From assembly GCA_943787605.1 (NCBI GenBank), contig CALSNB010000001.1:1736001-1800000 (forward strand): a DNA stretch of 64,000 nt, in the 5' to 3' direction. Positions 8,097-17,313 of the stretch are shown here, one piece after another. Both the position numbers and the translations under genes were made by a program. Position 1 is the first letter of the stretch, and every line of letters begins with the position of its first letter. The notes under the pieces were generated by a model that ran no database searches, had not been told where the DNA came from, and worked only from the letters and a program-made list of their open reading frames with translations. The DNA comes from GCA-2697345 sp002697345 (GTDB taxonomy: Bacteria > Pseudomonadota > Alphaproteobacteria > Rhodobacterales > Rhodobacteraceae).

Positions 8097-10478
8097 ATGC
8101 GGTTTTTTGGTAGAAGCCTTATTGGTTTATTTATGGTCGCCTTGACGGCAGGTTTATTAGCCCTTGCAGGGAGTACATTTTATAGTGCTTTAGAGGAGCG
8201 TTTTAGTAAAGAAGTAAAAAAGCGGCCTGCGAGGGAGAGAGTTTTTTCAGCTGATGTACTAACTGTTAAAAAAACTAATATTTCTCCAGTTATTAACAGT
8301 TTTGGTGAAATACGTAGCAATAGAACTTTAGAACTCCGCGCACCATCTGGTGGTACTATTGTAATGCTTTCAAAATCTTTCGAAGAGGGCGGGATAGTAG
8401 GTGAGGGAGAGCTACTAATAAAAATTGACCCCGCAGACGCGCAAACATCTGTAGATGTTGCTAGAGCAGATTTAGCTGAGGCGGAGGTTCAGTTAGTTGA
8501 TGCGCGTGGTTCTTTGCAGTTGGCTAAAGATGAGTTGTCGGTAGATGTAGCTAGAGCGGATTTAGCTGAGGCAGAAGTTTCGTTTATGGATGCTAGTGGT
8601 TCTTTGCAGTTAGCTAAAGATGAGTTGTCGGTAGATGTAGCTAGAGCGGATTTAGCTGAGGCAGAAGTCTCGTTTATGGATGCTAGTGGTTCTTTGCAGT
8701 TAGCTAAAGATGAGTTGTCGGTAGATGTTGCTAGAGCGGATTTAGCTGAGGCAGAAGTCTCGTTTATGGATGCTAGTGGTTCTTTGCAGTTAGCTAAAGA
8801 TGAGTTGTCGGTAGATGTTGCTAGAGCGGATTTAGCTGAGGCAGAAGTCTCGTTTATGGATGCTAGTGGTTCTTTGCAGTTAGCTAAAGATGAGTTGTCG
8901 GTAGATGTAGCTAAAGCAGATTTATTAGAAGCTGAAGTTCAATTAATGGATTCTAGCGGGTATGTAAAACTTGCGAAAGAAGAATTAATTGCAGCCGAAA
9001 ACCAATTAGAATTGAAAGAGCGAGCTTTTACTAGACAAAAGGACTTAAAGAGAAGGGGAGTTGTTACAGATGCTGCTGTTGAGACTGCAGAGCTCTCTGT
9101 ATCTACCTCAAAGCAGGCGGTTCTGTCTAGAAAGCAGGCATCACATAAGGCAGAGATTCAATTAGAGCAAAGTGGTAATATTGTTAACCGAAAGAAGCTT
9201 AATGTTTCTGATGCAGTGTTGTCTCGTAGGGAAGCTATTCAAAAAGCAAAGCTCAAACTAGAGCAAAGTGGTAATGTCGTAAACCGGCGGAAGTTAAACT
9301 TAGCTGATGCAGAGTTATCGCGGAGGGACGCTATTCAGAAAGCTAAGCTTAAGTTAGAGCAAAGTGGTAATGTAGTGAACCGTATGAAGTTAAATTTAGC
9401 GAATGCAGAGTTATCGCGAAGGGAAGCTATTCAGAAAGCTAAGCTTAAGTTAGAGCAAAGTGGTAATGTAGTGAACCGTATGAAGTTAAATTTAGCGAAT
9501 GCAGAGTTATCACGAAGGGAAGCTATTCAAAAAGCTAAGCTTAAGTTAGAGCAAAGTGGTAATGTAGTGAACCGTATGAAGTTAAATTTAGCGAATGCAG
9601 AGTTATCACGAAGGGAAGCTATTCAAAAAGCTAAGCTCAAGTTAGAGCAAAGTAGTAATTTAGTGAGTCGACGAAAATTAAACTTAGCTAATGCTGAAAG
9701 GTTGCTGTCAGATACTGAGCTATATGCGGAGTTCGGTGGTAGATTAGCAGAAGTGAATGTAACCTCTGGAGGTTTGGTCAATAATAATGAAAGGTTGGCT
9801 AAGCTAATTGATCCCGATGATTTAGAGGTCTCATTTAGGCTTTCCACCACACAATACAATTATCTGACAGATGAAAAGGGATTATTGATTGGTAGCTTAG
9901 TCGAAGTGGCATTAGATACTATGGGCGCTGACCTTAAGGTAACCGGAACTCTAACTAGAGAGAGTGCGTCAGTAGTTGAAGGCGCTTCAGGACGTTTATT
10001 GTTCGCTAAACTCAATGAGCCTGTTGGTTTAAGGCCAGGAGACTTTGTTTCGGTTTCTGTTCAAGAGCCTGTTTTAAAAAATATTTTTATAATGCCAGCG
10101 TCAGCAATCGGGCAAAACGATACTATCTTGTTAGTAAATGCTGAAGATCGTCTTGAGGAAAGGACTGTTGAGTTACTTAGGCGGCAGGGTGAGAATATTG
10201 TTATCAGATCTGATGATTTAGATGGAAAAGAAGTTGTTTCAAAATACTCACAGCTATTAGGTAAAGGTATAAAAATAAAACCAATAAGGGCCAAGGTTGC
10301 TGGCGAAGAAGTATTTTCGGGGCCAGAAATGGTAGAATTAGATGATAAAAGACGAGCTCGTTTAATTGCTGCTGTAGAGGCTAATGCGTACATTCCAAAA
10401 AATGTAAAAAAGAAAATTTTGACTGCGCTTAGTAAGAAAAAAGTTCGAGCTGATATGATTGAACGACTAGAGAAATAG
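8097..10478 (+). CDS. RND efflux periplasmic adaptor with hugely extended coiled-coil hairpin
   Basis: Membrane-fusion protein linking the inner-membrane RND pump to an outer-membrane channel. Order: N-terminal signal or anchor helix (residues 6-27), lipoyl/barrel-sandwich half near 60-115, descending helix with six 30-residue repeats (118-297), hairpin tip (298-342), ascending helix with six 32-residue repeats (343-534), then barrel domains. The tip contains R-x3-L-x6-T (RQKDLKRRGVVT), close to the RxxxLxxxxxxS channel-docking motif. At 793 residues it is far longer than usual. Removing five repeats from each arm gives 483, a normal length. The RND permease gene follows almost at once. Confidence 0.93.
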   Translation: MRFFGRSLIGLFMVALTAGLLALAGSTFYSALEERFSKEVKKRPARERVFSADVLTVKKTNISPVINSFGEIRSNRTLELRAPSGGTIVMLSKSFEEGGIVGEGELLIKIDPADAQTSVDVARADLAEAEVQLVDARGSLQLAKDELSVDVARADLAEAEVSFMDASGSLQLAKDELSVDVARADLAEAEVSFMDASGSLQLAKDELSVDVARADLAEAEVSFMDASGSLQLAKDELSVDVARADLAEAEVSFMDASGSLQLAKDELSVDVAKADLLEAEVQLMDSSGYVKLAKEELIAAENQLELKERAFTRQKDLKRRGVVTDAAVETAELSVSTSKQAVLSRKQASHKAEIQLEQSGNIVNRKKLNVSDAVLSRREAIQKAKLKLEQSGNVVNRRKLNLADAELSRRDAIQKAKLKLEQSGNVVNRMKLNLANAELSRREAIQKAKLKLEQSGNVVNRMKLNLANAELSRREAIQKAKLKLEQSGNVVNRMKLNLANAELSRREAIQKAKLKLEQSSNLVSRRKLNLANAERLLSDTELYAEFGGRLAEVNVTSGGLVNNNERLAKLIDPDDLEVSFRLSTTQYNYLTDEKGLLIGSLVEVALDTMGADLKVTGTLTRESASVVEGASGRLLFAKLNEPVGLRPGDFVSVSVQEPVLKNIFIMPASAIGQNDTILLVNAEDRLEERTVELLRRQGENIVIRSDDLDGKEVVSKYSQLLGKGIKIKPIRAKVAGEEVFSGPEMVELDDKRRARLIAAVEANAYIPKNVKKKILTALSKKKVRADMIERLEK
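8448..8987 (+). repeat. Six tandem 90-bp in-frame repeats (descending hairpin arm)
   Basis: Six units of 90 bp encode 30-residue repeats of the type SVDVARADLAEAEVSFMDAS plus 10 further residues. Units 2-5 are identical in protein and differ by only a few bases. Units 1 and 6 have diverged, as expected for array ends. The near-identity indicates recent unequal recombination or slippage. This is a protein repeat, not a CRISPR array. Confidence 0.97.
9123..9698 (+). repeat. Six tandem 96-bp in-frame repeats (ascending hairpin arm)
   Basis: Six units of 96 bp encode 32-residue repeats of the type LSRREAIQKAKLKLEQSGNV plus 12 further residues. Units 3-5 are almost identical, while units 1, 2 and 6 have diverged. 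The copy number equals that of the 90-bp array on the opposite arm, so the two helices of the hairpin were lengthened in step. Confidence 0.97.
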
Positions 10479-10495
10479 AGTTGGTGAAGAGAAAC

Positions 10496-13400
10496 ATGCG
10501 TAGTAAAACAAAATTTATATCTGGTGGTATTATTTCCTACTTTACCCGGCATCCTACTCTCGCGAACTTGATTTTGGTTGTATTACTAGCTGCCGGTTTG
10601 ATAACGGCACCAAAAATGAGAAATCAGTTTTTTCCAGATGTCGTTTTTGAGACTGTCTCCGTTAATGTAAAATGGCCTGGCGCTGGTGCAGAAGATATTG
10701 ATCGGTCAATAGTTCAATTTTTAGAGCCGGTACTTATGTCTATTGAGGGCGTTGATAGTACTTCATCACAATCTAAAGAAGGAAGTACAAGCATTAAGTT
10801 AACATTTGATTCTGGTTGGGATATGTCTAGAGCTACTGATGATATACAAGAAGCTGTCGACTCCGTTTCAGAGTTACCAGAAGATGCTGAGGATCCAAGT
10901 GTCAGGCGTGGAGGTTGGCGGGATAGAGTCGCAGATGCGATTATAAGTGGACCTGTATCTTTTGAACAATTAGGCCAATTTGCTGATGAAATGGTTGTAA
11001 GATTATTCGCCGCAGGAGTAACGAAAACAACTGTTAGTGGATTTGCTGCACCTGAAACAATAGTTGAAATATCGTCTATTAATTTGATTAAAAATGACCT
11101 CTCTATGGTTGAAATAGCTAAAGCTATTAAGGGCGAAGCTTCAACTGATCCGGCAGGAGATGTTACTGGATCTAATTCAAGAGTTAGAACTGGAGTGGCA
11201 AAACGAACTGCTGAACAAATTAGGGGTATAGCTCTTAGATCTAATCCAGATGGATCCAAACTATTAATAGGAGATGTCGCTAGAGTTTCTGTTGGTGAAA
11301 AGAACAGGAATAGAGCATACTTTGTCAATAAAGATCCAGCAATTTCTGTTACCATAGAACGTTCTTCTCAGGGCGATGCTATTGAGATTCAGGAAATTGT
11401 TGAAGATGTTGCGGCTGAATTACAAAGTATTCTACCGGCACGTGTGTCCATTGAACTTATTCGAGCAAGAGCTGAAGCGATTACTGGTCGAATTAGTATA
11501 TTGCTAGAAAACGGTCTTTTAGGTTTAGGTTTAGTAGTTCTTTTACTGTTTTTGTTTCTAAATGCTAGAACAGCGATTTGGGTGGCAGCTGGCGTTCCAG
11601 TGGCGATGGCTGGTGCGGTAGCACTGATGTATGCTGCTGGCTTAACTTTTAACATGATTTCTTTATTTGCATTAATAATTACTTTAGGCATTGTTGTTGA
11701 TGATGCGATCGTGGTGGGGGAGCATGCAGACTTTAGATTTAAAAAGTTAGGAGAGGATCCAACTACTGCTGCAGAAAATGCTGCAAAGAGAATGGCATCA
11801 CCAGTTTTTTGTGCAACTATAACCACAATAATTGCCTTTTTTGGTTTAGTTGCTATTGGAGGTAGGTTTGGCAGTCTAATTGCTGACATCCCATATACGG
11901 TCGTAGTAGTCTTACTTGTATCTTTTGTTGAATGTTTTTTGATCTTACCTCATCATATGGCGCACGCGTTAAAGTCTGCGTCCAAAGAGAGATGGTATGA
12001 CTTCCCAAGTCGAACAATTAATAAGGGCTTTGAGTTTTTAAAGGAAAATATATTTCGCAAACTAATGACTCTAATTATAAGGTTTAGATATCCAGTTATA
12101 GCTGGCGCATTAGTTATTTTATGTGGTCAAGCGGTCCTTTTAGTCAGTGGAGAGGTGAAATGGCGTTTCTTTAATTCACCAGAACAGGGATCAATATCAG
12201 GTAATTTTGCGATGCTCGCTAGCGCAAAAAGATCAGATACTTTAGAAATGGCAGAAGAGATGCAAAGGGCAACTAGTGAAGTTGCTTTAAAATATGAAAA
12301 AGAGTTTGGTAAAAGCCCTATAGAGTATGTTCTCTATCAAGTAGGTGGTAATTCTCGAAGAATTTCAGGGCAAGAAGCGAAAGATATTGATTTACTTGGC
12401 GCACTTTCAATTGAGTTAATTGATGCAGACCTAAGACCTTATAGCTCCTATAAATTTATAGCAGACCTTCAAGATGCTGTTCGCCGGCATCCAATGTTAG
12501 AGGTGTTAAGTTTTAGAAACTGGGCTTCTGGGCCTGGGTCAGATTCTTTGGATATACGATTTTATGGGGCAAACTCTGAAGTATTAAAGAAATCTGCAGA
12601 AAGTCTAAAAGGGGCACTTTTAAAATATCCTGAAGTGTCTGGAGTGGAAGATAGTCTGTCCTATGATAAAGAAGAACTTATTCTAGATTTGACGCCACAG
12701 GGGCAAGCTTTAGGGTTCTCTATAGGTGATCTAGGACAAGTTTTAAGAGATCGTCTAAATGGCATTGAAGCAGTAACATACCCTGATGGTGTTCGTTCTG
12801 CTAAAATTAAAGTAATTATACCCGCGAACGAACTCACTTCAAGCTTTCTTGAAAGTACGTTTCTGAGAGCTCAGGGGGGTGAGTATGTCCCGCTATCAGA
12901 TATAGTTACAGTAATCTCAAAGATTGGCTTTTCAAGTGTTAAAAGAGAAAATGGAATTCAACTTATTTCAGTAACAGGAGAGATTGATGAAGATAATGTT
13001 GATGCGATAGAAGAAATTGAAAAACAATTGCGAATAGAAATACTCCCAAAAATAGAACAAGATTTTGGGGTATCGTCTGAATTTTCTGGACTGGCAAAAC
13101 AGGAAAGTGACTTTTTAGCAGATGCGCAGTTTGCAACTATTATATCCATGGTTGGCATTTTCCTGACGTTATGTTGGGTTTTCTCAAGTTGGGCTCGACC
13201 TCTGGTGATTATGCTAATTATTCCTTTTGGTTTGGTTGGAACGATCTATGGCCATAATACATGGGATGTTCCTATGTCGATGTTTTCAATTATTGGTTTA
13301 ATAGGCATGACAGGTATCATAATAAATGATAGTATTGTTCTCGTTACTACAATTGATGAGTACGCAGAGGACCGTGGTTTAATTCCGGCAATTATAGACG

Positions 13401-13897
13401 GAACTTGTGATAGACTCAGACCTGTTATTCTTACATCTCTGACAACGATACTTGGTCTAGCTCCATTACTATTCGAAACATCTAGACATGCGCAATTCTT
13501 AAGGCCAACCGTTATAACCCTAACCTATGGCTTAGGCTTTGGACTTCTTTTAGTCCTTTTGATTGTACCTAGTTTAATTGCTGTTCAATCTGATATTCAA
13601 AAACAAGTTGTTGCTTTTAGGCGATCATTAAGTTTACAAAAAAAAGGTCAAGCGTTGCGAATTACAATAGGCATATTAAGTTTATTGGTAATGATATCGT
13701 TTAGTACAAATTTAGGGGCTTATTTATATAATGGTAGTTTACCAGAATTATATCAGAGATTTATACCATTCATAAGTCAATCTTCTGGTATCTTTCATGC
13801 TTTTTCAATATTTATGTTAAGCGTTTGTTTACTACTTGCTTTGAGTTGGCTGATAGCGGTTTTATTACATGTTTTCTTGAGGAAGAAATCATTCTAA
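10496..13897 (+). CDS. RND (AcrB/HAE1-type) efflux transporter permease
   Basis: Proton-driven inner-membrane pump of about 1,133 residues. It has the two periplasmic loops and 12-helix plan of the family, and the proton-relay Asp pair in GIVVDDAIVVGEH within TM4. The second-half counterpart is GIIINDSIVLVTT. After TM12 there is an unusual C-terminal extension with two more hydrophobic segments (about residues 1060-1130). The ATG at 10496 has a GAAGAG sequence upstream; in-frame TTG 10481 and GTG 10484 are alternatives. It pairs with the repeat-bearing adaptor 17 nt upstream. Substrate unknown. Confidence 0.95.
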   Translation: MRSKTKFISGGIISYFTRHPTLANLILVVLLAAGLITAPKMRNQFFPDVVFETVSVNVKWPGAGAEDIDRSIVQFLEPVLMSIEGVDSTSSQSKEGSTSIKLTFDSGWDMSRATDDIQEAVDSVSELPEDAEDPSVRRGGWRDRVADAIISGPVSFEQLGQFADEMVVRLFAAGVTKTTVSGFAAPETIVEISSINLIKNDLSMVEIAKAIKGEASTDPAGDVTGSNSRVRTGVAKRTAEQIRGIALRSNPDGSKLLIGDVARVSVGEKNRNRAYFVNKDPAISVTIERSSQGDAIEIQEIVEDVAAELQSILPARVSIELIRARAEAITGRISILLENGLLGLGLVVLLLFLFLNARTAIWVAAGVPVAMAGAVALMYAAGLTFNMISLFALIITLGIVVDDAIVVGEHADFRFKKLGEDPTTAAENAAKRMASPVFCATITTIIAFFGLVAIGGRFGSLIADIPYTVVVVLLVSFVECFLILPHHMAHALKSASKERWYDFPSRTINKGFEFLKENIFRKLMTLIIRFRYPVIAGALVILCGQAVLLVSGEVKWRFFNSPEQGSISGNFAMLASAKRSDTLEMAEEMQRATSEVALKYEKEFGKSPIEYVLYQVGGNSRRISGQEAKDIDLLGALSIELIDADLRPYSSYKFIADLQDAVRRHPMLEVLSFRNWASGPGSDSLDIRFYGANSEVLKKSAESLKGALLKYPEVSGVEDSLSYDKEELILDLTPQGQALGFSIGDLGQVLRDRLNGIEAVTYPDGVRSAKIKVIIPANELTSSFLESTFLRAQGGEYVPLSDIVTVISKIGFSSVKRENGIQLISVTGEIDEDNVDAIEEIEKQLRIEILPKIEQDFGVSSEFSGLAKQESDFLADAQFATIISMVGIFLTLCWVFSSWARPLVIMLIIPFGLVGTIYGHNTWDVPMSMFSIIGLIGMTGIIINDSIVLVTTIDEYAEDRGLIPAIIDGTCDRLRPVILTSLTTILGLAPLLFETSRHAQFLRPTVITLTYGLGFGLLLVLLIVPSLIAVQSDIQKQVVAFRRSLSLQKKGQALRITIGILSLLVMISFSTNLGAYLYNGSLPELYQRFIPFISQSSGIFHAFSIFMLSVCLLLALSWLIAVLLHVFLRKKSF

Positions 13898-13972
13898 CAA
13901 ATTAGCTCAATTTAAACATTCTATTATAGCATTTAACCTTTATTTTTTATGAAATTTTGAATAAAAGTGATT

Positions 13973-14527
13973 ATGGATTTATCTGGAAAATTATTAATAG
14001 CGATGCCTGATATGAAGGACCCAAGGTTCAGTTCAGCTGTTATCTTTGTATGCTCACATTCAGACAGTGGGGCAATGGGGTTAACAATAAATAAACCTTC
14101 GAGAGATTATAAATTTCGAGACTTACTTAAACAACTTAAGATTGAGACTGACAGTCTGACACCTGATGTCTCCGTAAGTATAGGTGGGCCAGTAGAATCT
14201 GGTAGAGGTTTTGTGCTTCATTCATCAGAGTATAGTTTGGGTGATGAGACTTTGAAAATTGGTTCTAATTTTGGGATGACAGCCTCATTTGAAGTTTTGG
14301 AGGAGCTAGCAAAGCGTGAGGGCCCAAAAAGTGGTATATTGATGCTAGGTTATTCAGGGTGGGGTCCTGGTCAAATAGAAGATGAAATAAGTTTAAACGG
14401 TTGGCTTGTGTGTGATGCTGACCCTGATTTAGTATTTAGCTCTGATACCAATAATAAATGGCTTGAAGCGTTGAAATTAATGGGGGTTGACCCACTTCGA
14501 TTGTCATCTAGTGTTGGTAGAGCTTAA
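13973..14527 (+). CDS. yqgE: YqgE/AlgH family protein
   Basis: Small cytoplasmic protein of the YqgE/AlgH family (DUF179), whose biochemical role is not firmly known. It starts MDLSGKLLIAMPDM and has GAMGLTINKPS and GYSGWGPGQIEDE, the family hallmarks. The ATG at 13973 matches the family start better than the in-frame GTG at 13967. 184 residues is normal. The end overlaps the convergent tsaC/sua5 gene by 4 nt. Confidence 0.92.
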   Translation: MDLSGKLLIAMPDMKDPRFSSAVIFVCSHSDSGAMGLTINKPSRDYKFRDLLKQLKIETDSLTPDVSVSIGGPVESGRGFVLHSSEYSLGDETLKIGSNFGMTASFEVLEELAKREGPKSGILMLGYSGWGPGQIEDEISLNGWLVCDADPDLVFSSDTNNKWLEALKLMGVDPLRLSSSVGRA

Positions 14528-15471
14528 TATCTTGGTGCTGAAGCCCTTTTAAGACGATCATTTATTGCAAGACCAATCCCTATTTTAGGTATTGGAGAAA
14601 CAGCTATAACTAAAAAATCATCTTTAGATAGAGCATGATCGAGTTTTCTAAGCATATAGAATAGATTTTTTGCTGCCTCAGATAAGTTAGCAGAAGGAGA
14701 TAAATTAAGTGTGGCATTTCCTACATTACCAAAACCAAGCAACACTTCATTAGGCTCTGGATTGTGGACGTTTAACCTTACAGGAGCTCTTGGAGCATAA
14801 TGAGATTTAAGTTGCCCTGGAGCTATTATCGACGCATCGTCATGCGATAAGAAAACCTCAGTTCCCGTAATATGCTTAATGTCCTCTGGTGAGATTCCTC
14901 CTGGTCTTAGAAGAGTGATAGGATCTGTTTTTATAATAGTAGATTCAACGCCAACTTCACATGGCCCCCCGTCTAATATGGCATTTATCTTTCCACCTAG
15001 ATCTTCAAAGACCTCATTAGCAGAGGTTGGACTAATTCTTCCTGATAAATTTGCTGAGGGAGCAGCTATTGGAACACCTGCACTCAATAAGATTTTTTGT
15101 GCTATTGTAGATTTCGGAAATCTAATGGCAACACTATCTAAGCCTGCTGTTACAAACTTTGATATATTGTGACCATTCTTCAATGGTACTACAAAAGTTA
15201 TAGGACCAGGCCACAGTTTGTCTATAAGCTTTAATGTTTGTTTTTCAAAAATTGCTATGTCTTTTGCCATTCTGATGCTTGAAACATGTACTATTAGTGG
15301 ATTAAATGACGGTCTCCCTTTAACGTCAAAGATACGCTTAATAGAGTTATCAGAGTCCGCTCTCGCACCCAAACCGTAGACAGTTTCGGTAGGAAAGGCT
15401 ACTAATTTACCGTCTCTTAAAAGCTTACCAGCTAAAAAAGTTTCGTCTATTTTAAGGTTTTTTGTTATCAA
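14524..15471 (-). CDS. sua5: L-threonylcarbamoyladenylate synthase (Sua5 type)
   Basis: Makes threonylcarbamoyl-AMP for the t6A37 modification of ANN-decoding tRNAs. The YrdC domain occupies about residues 12-200, with AFPTETVYGLGARA, KGRPSFNPLIVH and APSANLSGRISPTSA. A C-terminal Sua5 domain follows, so this is the long two-domain form (315 residues) and not the short TsaC. Confidence 0.92.
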   Translation of the reverse strand: MITKNLKIDETFLAGKLLRDGKLVAFPTETVYGLGARADSDNSIKRIFDVKGRPSFNPLIVHVSSIRMAKDIAIFEKQTLKLIDKLWPGPITFVVPLKNGHNISKFVTAGLDSVAIRFPKSTIAQKILLSAGVPIAAPSANLSGRISPTSANEVFEDLGGKINAILDGGPCEVGVESTIIKTDPITLLRPGGISPEDIKHITGTEVFLSHDDASIIAPGQLKSHYAPRAPVRLNVHNPEPNEVLLGFGNVGNATLNLSPSANLSEAAKNLFYMLRKLDHALSKDDFLVIAVSPIPKIGIGLAINDRLKRASAPRY

Positions 15472-15603
15472 TGTTTGACCTTTAAGTGTACTTGTGAGTG
15501 ACTACTATTTAAATAACCCAGCTTAGATTGTATTCCTATACAATATTTATTAGCTAGGTATAGAGAATTTTTAAAAACTTTAAGGACTGAGGAGTAAGTA
15601 CAC

Positions 15604-17313
15604 ATGCCGTATAGTGCACCGGTGGCTGATTATTTATTTATTTTTAATAAAATTGTTAATTTTAAACAGTTAACGCAAGAAGATAGGTTTTCTGAAGTTA
15701 GTACGGACTTGGTTGCTGCAATTCTTGAAGAGGCGGGTAAAATTTCGACTGAAGTGTTAGCCCCTTTACAAAGAGTAGGAGACACTAACCCAGCTTTTTT
15801 AGAGAATGGCGTAGTTCGGACTCCACCAGGTTTTGGAGAAGCTTATCAATCTATTGCTGACAATGGTTGGATTGGTATGGCTGCCAGCTCTGAATATGGA
15901 GGCATGGGATTACCCCAATCTTTAATGCACGCTGTTAATGAAATGATGGGTGGGGCCTGCTTGTCGCTACAACTTAATCCAGTGATGACGCAAGGGCAGA
16001 TTGAAGCTCTAGAACATCATGCAAGTGAAGATTTAAAAAAATTATATCTTCCAAAACTAATATCAGGAGAATGGTCAGGAACAATGAACTTAACTGAACC
16101 ACACGCTGGATCGGACGTTGGCGCACTAAAAAGTGTAGCGGTTCCCAATGATGATGGAAGTTACTCAGTTTCTGGACAGAAGATATATATAAGCTGGGCA
16201 GATAATGATTTTACAGAAAATGTTTGTCATTTGGTATTAGCCCGTCTTCCTGGTAGTCCAGAAGGTACTAAGGGTATCAGTTTATTTATGGTACCTAAAT
16301 TAATACCTGATAATTTAGGAAACCCAGGAGTAGCTAACTCTTTAAAAGTTGTCTCTTTAGAACATAAGTTGGGACTTCATGGTTCTCCGACCGCAGTAAT
16401 GCAATATGAGAGTGCTCTTGGGTGGATTGTGGGAGAGCCTAATCAGGGAATGGCTTCGATGTTTACCATGATGAACAACGCTCGTCTTGGTGTGGGTGGG
16501 CAAGGTATAGCTGTTGCTGAAGCTGCCTATCAAAAAGCCTTAAGTTTTTCAATGGAGCGCGTTCAAGGTCAAACATTAGGAAGAGGTAAAACTATAATTG
16601 GCCATGCTGACGTTAGAAGGATGTTAGCAGAGATGAAAGCAGATGTTTTTGCTGCACGTGCAATAGGAGCTGCTTGTGCCTTTGCTATTGATATGGGAAA
16701 TGCGACGGCGTCAAAGAATTGGATATCACAGGCTGCCTTTTTAACCCCAATTGCAAAGGCTTTTGGAACAGATATTGGTATAGAAGTTTCTCAAACAGGT
16801 ATTCAAGTCCATGGTGGCATGGGTTTCATAGAAGAGACAGGCGCATCACAGTTTTTAAGGGATGTAAGAGTTACTGCGATCTATGAGGGAACAAATGGAA
16901 TTCAGGCAATGGATCTTGTATCTAGGAAATTGAAGGATGGAGGAGAGGTAGCTTTCACCATGATTAAAGAAATAGAAAACTTTACTGCTTCTTTAGACTT
17001 TGAATATAAAGAGATGGTCGCAGCTCTTGATAAAGCAACGCAAGATTTAAGAGAAACAACTAAATGGATTTTAAATCAAAATATGAATGACCGTTTTTCT
17101 GGTGCTGTGAATTATTTACGATTTTTTGCAAGAGTTTTGGGCGGGTATTATCATTTAAAGGCTAGTTCTTCAGAGGAAGACGAAGATTTTCGAATGAAAC
17201 TTGCAGATGTTTATTTTTCAAGACTCCTTCCGGAGTATCATGGTCTTTCATTATCTATACGTCGAGGTTCAGAGGATATATTTGCTCTGACTGAAGAGGA
17301 GTTGGCACGTTGA
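15604..17313 (+). CDS. Acyl-CoA dehydrogenase, DmdC-like large form
   Basis: FAD-dependent dehydrogenase of 569 residues with the C-terminal extension typical of the DmdC-type (methylmercaptopropionyl-CoA dehydrogenase) group. The substrate-binding motif NLTEPHAGSD and the catalytic-Glu motif YEGTNGIQAMDL are present. A GGAG ribosome-binding site precedes the ATG. Several paralogues of this group act on different acyl-CoAs, so DMSP demethylation is possible but not shown. It overlaps the next gene by 4 nt; this acyl-CoA dehydrogenase/MBL pair is common in Rhodobacterales. Confidence 0.88.
   Translation: MPYSAPVADYLFIFNKIVNFKQLTQEDRFSEVSTDLVAAILEEAGKISTEVLAPLQRVGDTNPAFLENGVVRTPPGFGEAYQSIADNGWIGMAASSEYGGMGLPQSLMHAVNEMMGGACLSLQLNPVMTQGQIEALEHHASEDLKKLYLPKLISGEWSGTMNLTEPHAGSDVGALKSVAVPNDDGSYSVSGQKIYISWADNDFTENVCHLVLARLPGSPEGTKGISLFMVPKLIPDNLGNPGVANSLKVVSLEHKLGLHGSPTAVMQYESALGWIVGEPNQGMASMFTMMNNARLGVGGQGIAVAEAAYQKALSFSMERVQGQTLGRGKTIIGHADVRRMLAEMKADVFAARAIGAACAFAIDMGNATASKNWISQAAFLTPIAKAFGTDIGIEVSQTGIQVHGGMGFIEETGASQFLRDVRVTAIYEGTNGIQAMDLVSRKLKDGGEVAFTMIKEIENFTASLDFEYKEMVAALDKATQDLRETTKWILNQNMNDRFSGAVNYLRFFARVLGGYYHLKASSSEEDEDFRMKLADVYFSRLLPEYHGLSLSIRRGSEDIFALTEEELAR

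Noticed and set aside
8448..9698. Regularly spaced repeats that might suggest a CRISPR array
   Set aside because: There are no spacers; the units are 90 or 96 bp, multiples of three, and encode continuous coiled-coil protein inside one long ORF.
11389..11889. Long minus-strand ORF (166 codons) opposite the RND permease
   Set aside because: It is an antisense shadow of a clearly coding gene, with no family motif and no ribosome-binding site. The same applies to 10714-11355 and to other antisense frames across the window.
15604..17313. dmdC (DMSP demethylation) as a firm call
   Set aside because: The protein has DmdC-type architecture, but no dmdB or dmdD neighbours were found, and this group has several paralogues with different substrates.
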